The notes beneath the pieces were generated by a model, which was not told where the DNA came from, made no database searches, and was given only the letters and a program-made list of their open reading frames with translations. A DNA stretch of 64,000 nt from Pseudomonas sp. CROZ-RG-20F-R04-15. Its GTDB lineage: Bacteria > Pseudomonadota > Gammaproteobacteria > Pseudomonadales > Pseudomonadaceae. Of this stretch, positions 27,118 to 33,943 are shown one piece after another (position 1 is the stretch's first letter; every line of letters starts with the position of its first letter). The DNA is taken from positions 78,953 through 142,952 of the forward strand of contig NZ_JAKNQL010000014.1 in the NCBI RefSeq assembly GCF_022662375.1. Direction: 5' to 3'. The translations under genes were made by a program, and so were the position numbers.

Positions 27118-27842
27118 AGCGGACTTTACTGCTCGGCGGCGTCACCGAAGCGCTGGCGATTGCCCGCACGCTGGGGCCGGAACATATTTATAGCCTGGCA
27201 GGTGTTGGCCGGGTGCCGACGGATCTGATCTGTCAGGTGCGGGTGGGTGGTTACGGTGGCGCTGAAGGACTGGCGCAGTTCATTCGTGACGAAGGCATCG
27301 ACCTGTTGCTCGATGCCACGCATCCCTATGCCGCACAGATCAGCCAGAACGCCGCGACCGCCGCGCAACTGACCGGCATCCCCTGCTGGGCTTTGCGCCG
27401 TCCGGCGTGGCAGCCGCAATCCGGTGACGACTGGCGTGAAGTCAGTGACTGGGCCGAGCTGATCGCTGCCCTCAAGCCTTTCCGCCGCCCATTGTTCACC
27501 CTCGGCCGTGAACCGCTGCAACACCTCGATGAGATCCCTGCCGAACAGTTCTGGACCCTGCGCGCGCTCGACGTCTACCCCGGCAACGAACGCTGCGAAG
27601 TGATCGGCGCACGCGGGCCGTTTCTGCTGGAGGATGAGCGAGCGCTGTTCGAACGGCGGCAGATCGATGTGTTGATCAGCAAGAACAGCGGCAGCACCGC
27701 CACCGAGCCGAAGCTGGAAGTGGCGCGTGAGCGTGGGGTGCCGGTGCTGGTGTTGAAGCGGCCGGGGTTGCCAGAAGTTGATCGGGAGTTTGCCTCGGTC
27801 GACGAAATTCTCATGGCCCTCGCGACCGTTAACCTTATCTAA
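27114..27842 (+). CDS. cobK: Precorrin-6A reductase
   Basis: NADPH-dependent reductase that saturates the macrocycle. The 242 residues include LLLGGVTEALAIARTL at the N terminus, the DLLLDATHPYAAQIS segment and the C-terminal ISKNSGSTATEPKLEVARE typical of CobK/CbiJ. ATGA overlap with cbiD. Last gene of the cobL-cbiD-cobK operon. cobM (precorrin-4 C11-methylase) and the later cobalamin genes are not in this window. Confidence 0.96.
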   Translation: MKRTLLLGGVTEALAIARTLGPEHIYSLAGVGRVPTDLICQVRVGGYGGAEGLAQFIRDEGIDLLLDATHPYAAQISQNAATAAQLTGIPCWALRRPAWQPQSGDDWREVSDWAELIAALKPFRRPLFTLGREPLQHLDEIPAEQFWTLRALDVYPGNERCEVIGARGPFLLEDERALFERRQIDVLISKNSGSTATEPKLEVARERGVPVLVLKRPGLPEVDREFASVDEILMALATVNLI

Positions 27843-27870
27843 AAATACAAGCGCAGTTCTCACACACGCC

Positions 27871-27909
27871 TTCGCGGGCAAGTCGAATCGTCGCACCGCT
27901 GCTCCCACC
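27871..27909. repeat. Single REP, long-arm variant
   Basis: Read on the minus strand it is GGTGGGAGCAGCGGTGCGAC followed by GATTCGACTTGCCCGCGAA. It shares both ends with the common REP core but has a longer middle (GCGGTGCGACGATTCGA). The same middle appears in the left arm of the repeat at 32159. Confidence 0.75.
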
Positions 27910-27951
27910 GGGCTCGCGGGGTAAACAGGCTATGTGGTCGCCACCGACCAC

Positions 27952-28040
27952 TGTGGGAGCGAGCCTGCTCGCGAAGACGTCGGCAAAGTCTGCACATCAT
28001 TGCCTGACCCACCGCTTTCGCGAGCAGGCTCGCTCCCACA
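27952..28040. repeat. REP doublet, cobK downstream gap
   Basis: 89-base inverted pair of the GTGGGAGCGAGCCTGCTCGCGA core, the same length as the doublets at 2235 and 7829. Confidence 0.9.
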
Positions 28041-28185
28041 ATGTCACGGGCTCGGCCGGATATCTGACTTGAATCCTACAAACGCGCCGGACACTGCCCA
28101 CAACAACTTAACGAATCACTGACTATCGGCAGTCAGCGTCCACCTCTACGCTCAACGTCTTTGATTCCAAGGGCGCACACATCCA

Positions 28186-28497
28186 ATGTCAGAAAAATTC
28201 TCCCGTTTCGACGTCAAGGATTACCTGAAAACACCTGTCGATCTTAGCGAATACATCAAGGGCTGTGAGATCGAAGACTCGGGCGATGGGCAGCTCAACC
28301 GGGTAGCACTTCGAGACGTCAAGCAGACCATTCGTGCACGAATAGAAAGCGACTCGAATTTCGCCCAGGCAATGCGAATCGAAGCCGCTACACTCATTTA
28401 TAACGGCGAAATCGAGCTGGGGCGCAGGCTTCTCAAGCTCTTGCAGGAAGCGCTGCGACACCAAACCGCACGACGCTTTTTTACTTATCGGCCCTGA
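28186..28497 (+). CDS. Small protein, possible decayed antitoxin
   Basis: 103 residues, function not recognised with certainty. The N terminus (MSEKFSRFDVKDYLKTPVDL) reads like the start of HigA-type addiction antidotes. The middle (ARIESDSNFAQAMRIEAATL, then NGEIELGRRLL) resembles another antitoxin-like family that normally continues into a helix-turn-helix. Here the chain stops instead in an arginine-rich tail with no helix-turn-helix, and no toxin gene lies on either side. The ribosome site is weak (GGGCG). It may be a truncated remnant of a toxin-antitoxin locus or a real small protein. Confidence 0.5.
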   Translation: MSEKFSRFDVKDYLKTPVDLSEYIKGCEIEDSGDGQLNRVALRDVKQTIRARIESDSNFAQAMRIEAATLIYNGEIELGRRLLKLLQEALRHQTARRFFTYRP

Positions 28498-28522
28498 TCA
28501 GGCTAAATAGCCGCGCCTGATC
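28496..28522. promoter_or_regulatory. Inverted repeat before the copper operon
   Basis: GATCAGGC (28496-28503) and GCCTGATC (28515-28522) form a perfect eight-base inverted repeat with an 11-base spacer. It overlaps the stop of the preceding small gene and ends 22 bases before the first copper gene. It could be an operator for a dimeric repressor or a weak transcript hairpin; no T-run follows. Confidence 0.4.
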
Positions 28523-28544
28523 GCCCACCCAATGGATCTGTCCC

Positions 28545-28943
28545 ATGAACCGACACCGGCTGGCAATTGCCTGGATCGCCTGCTTTGCAGTGCTGTTCAA
28601 CATGCTCGCCATGCCGATGACCGGCGCGATGGCGCAGGCGGCCAGTTCACCGGCCGAGCAATTGCTCTGGAGCAGTTTCTGCACCGGCAGCGGGACGAAG
28701 ATGGTGGCGATCAACATCGGCGCCACCGATCAAAAAGCCCCGACCAACGACACTCATTCGAACATGCAGCATTGCTGGTGCTGCTCGGGCTCGGCGCCAT
28801 TGGTGGCGTTGCCGGGGCATTCGCCGCAGCTGTATTTCGCCCGCTATGAAAGCAATCGCAGCGTGGCGCCCGCCTTGCTGCAAACACCGACGCCGCGCCA
28901 GCAATGGCCGAGTCTCAATCCCCGCGCCTCCCCTCTGGTTTGA
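28545..28943 (+). CDS. DUF2946 exported protein of copper operon
   Basis: 132 residues with an N-terminal signal/anchor helix (LAIAWIACFAVLFNMLAMPM) and a Cys-rich HCWCCSG motif near residue 82. DUF2946 proteins commonly accompany PCuAC chaperones and OprC-type receptors in pseudomonads, and their Met/His/Cys content suggests copper handling in the periplasm, but a biochemical role is not established. First gene of an apparent five-gene operon. Confidence 0.8.
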   Translation: MNRHRLAIAWIACFAVLFNMLAMPMTGAMAQAASSPAEQLLWSSFCTGSGTKMVAINIGATDQKAPTNDTHSNMQHCWCCSGSAPLVALPGHSPQLYFARYESNRSVAPALLQTPTPRQQWPSLNPRASPLV

Positions 28944-28991
28944 TTTGTTCGCGCAATTGACCTGCGTTTCAAATCGTTCTGGAGAACTGCC

Positions 28992-29471
28992 ATGTTGAAC
29001 AAACTCATCGTCGTCGCTGCGCTGCTGTTGCCGGCGTGCTTTGCCCATGCTCACGAATACAAGGCCGGCGAGCTGGAAATCGCTCATCCGTGGTCGCAAG
29101 AGCTGCCGCCGAATGCGCCCACCGTTGCCGCCTACTTCGTCATTCACAACGCAGGCAAGACGGACGACCGCCTGCTCAGCGTCGACTCGCCCATCGCCCC
29201 CGAAGCGCAATTGCACGAGCACGTGATGCAGGGCGATCTGATGAAGATGCAGCAAGTGCCGAGCGTGGAAATTCCCGCTGGCGGCAACGTGACCTTCGCA
29301 CCGATGGCCTATCACGTAATGCTGCTCAACCCGAGCGATCGCAGCCTACTCAGCGACGGCAAACGCTTCCCGCTGACGATGCATTTCGAGAAGGCCGGTG
29401 ACGTCACCGTCGAAGTCTCGGTGCAGAAGAAACCGCCGGAAACCACGCAGGCCCACGCGCACGCTCAGTAA
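28992..29471 (+). CDS. Periplasmic copper chaperone PCu(A)C
   Basis: Periplasmic Cu(I) chaperone that in other bacteria delivers copper to cytochrome oxidase. The 159-residue product has a cleavable signal peptide ending ACFAHA, then the PCuAC cupredoxin-like fold. The family copper motif H(M)x10Mx21HxM is visible: HEHVMQGDLMKM followed by MAYHVML. The tail is His-rich (THAHAHA-type). A GGAGAACTGCC site precedes the ATG. Flanked by two DUF2946 genes. Confidence 0.94.
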   Translation: MLNKLIVVAALLLPACFAHAHEYKAGELEIAHPWSQELPPNAPTVAAYFVIHNAGKTDDRLLSVDSPIAPEAQLHEHVMQGDLMKMQQVPSVEIPAGGNVTFAPMAYHVMLLNPSDRSLLSDGKRFPLTMHFEKAGDVTVEVSVQKKPPETTQAHAHAQ

Positions 29472-29492
29472 GCCCTCCGGCAGACTCCGCCC

Positions 29493-29939
29493 ATGCGCCC
29501 GCTGAGCGCCAGGCCGCCACTGCAACGCCGTCAGACTCAACACCTGACTCGCGGCAGCTGGATCGCCCTGTTCGCCATGTTGATGATTTTCATCGGCCCA
29601 CTGATTTCTCAGTCGATGCCGATGGATCAACACGCCTCGACTTCGATGCCGATGAGCATGGACATGTCGATGGACATGCCGGGCATGGATCACAGCGGCC
29701 ATGATGCAAAACCCAGCGCCGAACACTGTCCGCCGCAATCCTCGCACCACGTGCTGTGGGAAAAGTGCGGCTATTGCAGCCTGCTGTTCAACTGCCCGGC
29801 GCTGACCGGAGCCGGCGATTTTGTCGCCTTCAATATCCCGCCGCTGAACACCTTCACCCCGCCCTCCCCGCGCCTGGGCCACGCCCGGCAACCCTTCTTC
29901 CCCGGAGCCCGCAGTCGCGCCCCGCCCATCGCAGCGTAA
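29493..29939 (+). CDS. DUF2946 Met/His-rich exported protein
   Basis: 148 residues with a single N-terminal hydrophobic helix (WIALFAMLMIFIGPLISQ). A dense Met/His run follows (SMPMDQHASTSMPMSMDMSM and MPGMDHSGH), then a CGYC pair and a further cysteine. The composition suits binding of Cu(I) in the periplasm. Ends shortly before the TonB receptor gene. Family function is unproven. Confidence 0.8.
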   Translation: MRPLSARPPLQRRQTQHLTRGSWIALFAMLMIFIGPLISQSMPMDQHASTSMPMSMDMSMDMPGMDHSGHDAKPSAEHCPPQSSHHVLWEKCGYCSLLFNCPALTGAGDFVAFNIPPLNTFTPPSPRLGHARQPFFPGARSRAPPIAA

Positions 29940-30023
29940 ACACGCACCTTTGATTGCACACGGTTGAGAAGACAGCTTCAGGCTGCCGGCCGTGTCGTTT
30001 ACGACTGTTTGATGGAAATTGTC

Positions 30024-32144
30024 ATGTCCAGGTTTGCTGCTGTTCCACGCTCGGGCTGTGCCCCGGCATCCTTCGCTTTGAACGAATCGCGGATTCGTTT
30101 CAGGCACGCTACCGCCGTCCTTTGCGGCGTATTGCTGTCCCCGCAGGTGCTAGCCGATGATCACACCGCGCACAACGAAGAACTCAGCCCGACGGTGATT
30201 ACTGCAATCGCCCCGAGTTCACCGCTGACCATCGTCACCAACCCCAAGGACCCGCGCCAACCAGTGCCGGCCAGTGACGGCGGCGATTATCTGAAAACCA
30301 TTCCCGGTTTCGCCCTGGTGCGCAATGGCGGCACCAACGGCGATCCGGTACTGCGCGGGATGTTCGGTTCGCGCCTGAATATCCTCACTAACGGCAGCAT
30401 GATGCTCGGTGCCTGCCCGGGCCGAATGGATGCGCCGACCTCGTATATCTCACCGGAAACCTACGACAAACTGACGGTGATCAAAGGCCCGCAAACCGTG
30501 CTTTGGGGCCCGGGCGCGTCGGCGGGTACGGTGTTGTTTGACCGTGAACCGGAGAGGTTCGGCGAACTCGGCACACGGGTAAACGCAAGCATCCTTGCCG
30601 GCTCTCACGGACGCTTCGACAAGGTCGTCGATGCCGCTGCTGGCGGACCGTTGGGCTACGTGCGGGTAATCGGCAACACCGCGCATTCCGACGATTACCG
30701 CGACGGCGACAACGACATCGTCGCCTCGCGTTACGACAAGTGGAACGGTGACATCGCGGTCGGCTGGACGCCGGACGCCGACACCCTGATCGAACTCACC
30801 GCCGGCAAGGGCGACGGTGAAGCACGCTACGCCGGACGCGGCATGGACGGTTCGCAGTTCTTGCGTGAAAGCCTCGGCCTGCGTTTCGAAAAATCCAACA
30901 TCACCGACGTGCTGGAGAAACTCGAAGCACAGGTCTACTACAACTACGCCGACCACGTGATGGACAACTACACCCTGCGCACGCCGTCCGGCACCGGCAT
31001 GATGTCGGGGCCTATGGCGTCCAACGTCGACCGCCGCACCCTCGGCGCACGGATCAAGGCCACCTGGCGCTGGGCTGATATTCAACTGATCACCGGCCTC
31101 GATGCGCAGACCAACGAACACCGTCAGCGCAGCGGCATGGGCATCGACACCTACAAGGATCAGCCGTACAGCAAGGACGCCGATTTCCATAACTACGGCG
31201 TGTTCAGCGAGATGACCTGGTACGCCGCCGACCGCGACCGGCTGATCAGCGGTGCCCGGGTCGACCGTGCCTCGGCCAAGGATTACCGGCAGACCACTGG
31301 CTCGGGAATGATGACTCGCCCGAACCCGACCGCCGACGACACCCGCGCCGATACCCTGCCGAGTGGTTTCATCCGCTACGAGCATGATCTTGCCGACAGC
31401 CCGACCACGCTCTATGCAGGTTTGGGCCACGCGCAACGCTTCCCGGATTACTGGGAGCTGTTTTCGCCCAAGTCCGGCCCGGCCGGATCGGTCAATGCGT
31501 TCGATTCGATCAAACCGGAAAAGACCACCCAGTTCGACTTCGGCGTGAACTACAAGAGCGCCGACCTCGAAGCCTGGGCCTCGGGTTATGTCGGCGTGGT
31601 ACGCGACTACATCCTCTTCGACTACACCCCGGCAATGATGGGCATGAGCACCTCGCGCGCCGAGAACATCGACGCGCGAATCATGGGCGGTGAGCTCGGT
31701 GCCGCCTACAGACTCACCGACCACTGGAAAGCCGATGCGACCCTGGCCTACGCCTGGGGCAAGAACAGCAGTGACGGCAAGGCTCTGCCGCAGATGCCGC
31801 CGCTGGATGCACGCTTCGGTCTGACCTATACCGAAGATAACTGGAGCGCCGGCGCACTGTGGAGGGTGGTTGCCGCGCAAAACCGTATCGACCAGAACAA
31901 GGGCAACGTGGTCGGCAAGGATTACGACAAGAGTTCGGGCTTCGGCGTGTTCTCGCTAAACGGTGCCTATCGGATCAACAAGCACTGGAAGGTCAGCAGC
32001 GGCGTCGACAACCTGTTCGGCAAGGCTTACGCCGAACACCTGAACCTGGCGGGCAACGCCGGGTTCGGCTACCCGGCCAACGACCCGCAAGCGATCAATG
32101 AGCCGGGGCGCACGCTCTGGACCAAGGTCGACATGAGTTTCTAA
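30024..32144 (+). CDS. oprC: TonB-dependent copper receptor (OprC type)
   Basis: Outer-membrane receptor for copper. The 706-residue product has a signal peptide ending in VLADD (about 45), a plug domain (YLKTIPGFALVRNGGTNGDP, LTVIKGPQTVLWGPG) and a 22-strand barrel ending in Phe (DMSF). The copper-site residues known from the P. aeruginosa OprC structure, a CxxxM plus HxM pair, are both present: CPGRM (131-135) and HVM (311-313). Two ATGs are possible (30012, 30024), and the frame is open from a TTG at 29964; 30024 was preferred. It follows PCuAC and DUF2946 genes, consistent with copper uptake. Confidence 0.92.
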   Translation: MSRFAAVPRSGCAPASFALNESRIRFRHATAVLCGVLLSPQVLADDHTAHNEELSPTVITAIAPSSPLTIVTNPKDPRQPVPASDGGDYLKTIPGFALVRNGGTNGDPVLRGMFGSRLNILTNGSMMLGACPGRMDAPTSYISPETYDKLTVIKGPQTVLWGPGASAGTVLFDREPERFGELGTRVNASILAGSHGRFDKVVDAAAGGPLGYVRVIGNTAHSDDYRDGDNDIVASRYDKWNGDIAVGWTPDADTLIELTAGKGDGEARYAGRGMDGSQFLRESLGLRFEKSNITDVLEKLEAQVYYNYADHVMDNYTLRTPSGTGMMSGPMASNVDRRTLGARIKATWRWADIQLITGLDAQTNEHRQRSGMGIDTYKDQPYSKDADFHNYGVFSEMTWYAADRDRLISGARVDRASAKDYRQTTGSGMMTRPNPTADDTRADTLPSGFIRYEHDLADSPTTLYAGLGHAQRFPDYWELFSPKSGPAGSVNAFDSIKPEKTTQFDFGVNYKSADLEAWASGYVGVVRDYILFDYTPAMMGMSTSRAENIDARIMGGELGAAYRLTDHWKADATLAYAWGKNSSDGKALPQMPPLDARFGLTYTEDNWSAGALWRVVAAQNRIDQNKGNVVGKDYDKSSGFGVFSLNGAYRINKHWKVSSGVDNLFGKAYAEHLNLAGNAGFGYPANDPQAINEPGRTLWTKVDMSF

Positions 32145-32158
32145 CACCCACCCACCCA

Positions 32159-32263
32159 TGTGGGAGCGACGGTGCGACGATTCGACCTGCTCGCGAAGGG
32201 GACGGCACATCCAACGTTGATGTCGTCTGGCACGACGCCTTCGCGAGCAGGCTCGCTCCCACA
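32159..32263. repeat. REP doublet with long left arm
   Basis: Inverted REP pair of 105 bases. The right copy is the common core; the left copy carries the extra CGGTGCGACGATTCGA between GTGGGAGCGA and CCTGCTCGCGAAGG, making a hybrid of the two REP subtypes seen here. Confidence 0.85.
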
Positions 32264-32309
32264 AGGTTGCAGAACAACTAAAAGATCCAAGCCAAGCGGA
32301 GCACACGTG

Positions 32310-33689
32310 ATGAAACAGCCCAAACCGAATTTCTACAACCTGGCCTGGCGTTGGCATTTTTACGCCGGCCTGTTCGTCGCCCCGTTCATGGTGATGCTGG
32401 CCCTGACCGGCATCATTTACCTGTTCAAACCGCAGCTCGATTCACTGATGTACAGCAGCCTGCTCAACGTCCCCGCCGGTCATCACACCGTCTCGGCCGA
32501 TGACTTGCTGCAACGAGTAAAAAGCGCTTATCCACAAGGCCAGGTCAGCCAATACCTGCCACCGGTCAACGCCGAACGCAGCGCGCAGTTTGTCGTCAAG
32601 AACGCAGGTCACGAACTCAACGTATTCATCGACCCGTACCACGGCGACATCCTTGGCGAACAGGATGCCAAGCAAAACCTGCAAGCCATCGCCCGCGCCA
32701 TTCACGGCGAATTGATGATCGGCACCGTCGGTGATCGCCTCATCGAAATGGCTGCCGGTTGGGGTGTGGTGCTGGTGGTGTCGGGGCTTTTCCTGTGGTG
32801 GCCGCGCGGTCAGGCAGCGGGCATTCTGTGGCCACGGCTGAACATTCGCGGTCGTGTACTGTGGCGTGATCTGCACGCGGTTACCGGGTTCTGGGGCGCG
32901 ACCTTGCTGTTGGTGATGCTGCTCAGCGGCATGACCTGGACCGGTTTCTGGGGCAAGCAATATGCGCAAGTGTGGAACGTGTTCCCGGCCGCGATGTGGG
33001 ACAACGTACCGACCTCCGACGTCGAGGCCCGCAGCCTCAACAGCGCCACGCGTCAGACCGTGCCCTGGGCGATGGAAAACACGCCGATGCCAATGTCCGG
33101 CGACCACGCCGAACACATGGCCCACGGCGGCGCCAACGCTGGCCCCGCAGCACCTGCCATCAGCCTGCAAGACGTGCAAAACATCGCCACCCAGCGCAAG
33201 GTCGAACCGGGCTACAGCATCACCCTGCCGACCACCGCCACGGGTGTATTCACCATCGCCGTGTTCGCCGATGACCCGCGCAACGACGCGACCCTGCATG
33301 TCGATCAGTACACCGGCAAGGTCCTCGCCGATGTCCGCTTCGAACAATACGGCAGCGTTGCCCGCGCCACGGAAATCGGCGTGATGCTCCACGAAGGCAA
33401 AATGTTCGGCACCTTCAACCAGATTGTCGTCCTGCTGATCTGCCTGATGATTCTGCTCAGCGCCGTCAGCGGCGTGGTGATCTGGTGGAAGCGCCGGCCA
33501 CAGGGAAAATTCGGCGTACCACCGCTGCGCCATGACCTGCCGAAATGGAAAACCGGCGTGGTGATCATGCTGGCGCTGGCGGTGGTGTTCCCGCTGGTGG
33601 GGGCTTCGCTGGTGGTGGCGTGGTTGCTGGATCGATTGCTGCTGTCGCGGATGAACCGGCACACCGAGTCTGCCTCGACTTCATCCTGA
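32310..33689 (+). CDS. PepSY-domain inner-membrane protein
   Basis: 459 residues with the PepSY-associated TM architecture: helix 1 (FYAGLFVAPFMVMLALTGII), helix 2 after RAIHGELMIG (VVLVVSGLFLWWP), helix 3 (WGATLLLVMLLSGMTW), a final pair near 370-450, and PepSY domains in the periplasmic loops. A Met/His-rich loop (MPMSGDHAEHMAHGG, about 255-270) lies between. Such proteins often pair with TonB receptors and may act as metal or siderophore reductases. Next to the OprC-type receptor, a periplasmic copper-handling or reductase role is a reasonable inference. MKQPKPNFYNLAWRWHFYAG marks the start. Confidence 0.88.
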   Translation: MKQPKPNFYNLAWRWHFYAGLFVAPFMVMLALTGIIYLFKPQLDSLMYSSLLNVPAGHHTVSADDLLQRVKSAYPQGQVSQYLPPVNAERSAQFVVKNAGHELNVFIDPYHGDILGEQDAKQNLQAIARAIHGELMIGTVGDRLIEMAAGWGVVLVVSGLFLWWPRGQAAGILWPRLNIRGRVLWRDLHAVTGFWGATLLLVMLLSGMTWTGFWGKQYAQVWNVFPAAMWDNVPTSDVEARSLNSATRQTVPWAMENTPMPMSGDHAEHMAHGGANAGPAAPAISLQDVQNIATQRKVEPGYSITLPTTATGVFTIAVFADDPRNDATLHVDQYTGKVLADVRFEQYGSVARATEIGVMLHEGKMFGTFNQIVVLLICLMILLSAVSGVVIWWKRRPQGKFGVPPLRHDLPKWKTGVVIMLALAVVFPLVGASLVVAWLLDRLLLSRMNRHTESASTSS

Positions 33690-33714
33690 AACCGCACCCG
33701 AGGTTTTCAACGCC

Positions 33715-33749
33715 AATCCCGTGCAGGCTCCCCTGCACGGGATTTTTTT
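33715..33749 (+). terminator. Terminator of the copper operon
   Basis: Perfect 13-base stem AATCCCGTGCAGG / CCTGCACGGGATT, loop CTCC, followed by seven Ts. It isolates the urt operon from copper-operon transcription. Confidence 0.95.
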
Positions 33750-33773
33750 GCGCCCCAATCTGGCGCGGCTGCC

Positions 33774-33819
33774 TGCACCAATGCCTCATGCGCGTCCCTT
33801 CATGGTGCAGCGCTCGGCA
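33774..33819. promoter_or_regulatory. Possible NtrC enhancer half-sites upstream of urtA
   Basis: TGCACCA (33774-33780) and TGGTGCA (33813-33819) are perfect halves of the NtrC consensus TGCACCA-N3-TGGTGCA, lying about 90 and 50 bases upstream of the sigma-54 promoter. Each lacks a good partner half at the normal three-base spacing, so binding is an inference. Confidence 0.4.
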
Positions 33820-33862
33820 GCGCAAGCGCTCTAACACGACATTTTCTTGCCAAAACCCGACC

Positions 33863-33878
33863 GGGCACAGCCCTTGCA
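33863..33878 (+). promoter_or_regulatory. Sigma-54 promoter of urtABCDE
   Basis: GGGCACAGCCCTTGCA fits the -24/-12 consensus TGGCACRNNNNTTGCW at every defined base but the first; GG and GC are ten bases apart as required. Transcription would start near 33889, giving a ~55-base leader before urtA. Confidence 0.85.
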
Positions 33879-33943
33879 AAACACCCTTCAGTCGTCCGCA
33901 TCTGCCAACCAAAAAAACTTCAAACGTTCATGGAGATCGCACA

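Larger units (their letters stand above)
27843..28185. other. Gene-free stretch with REP copies
   Basis: No coding region is supported. It holds a single variant REP (27871-27909) and a full REP doublet (27952-28040). The final 140 bases before the next gene show no clear promoter, only a short CTGAC/GTCAG repeat near 28120-28140. Confidence 0.6.

Noticed and set aside
33753..33780. TGGCGCGGCTGCCTGCA as the urtA sigma-54 promoter
   Set aside because: The GG-to-GC distance is 11 bases rather than 10; the site at 33863 fits both sequence and spacing.
33545..33943. 133-codon N-terminal extension in frame with urtA
   Set aside because: It would run through the copper-operon terminator and the sigma-54 promoter; the signal peptide at 33944 with GGAGA upstream is the clear start.
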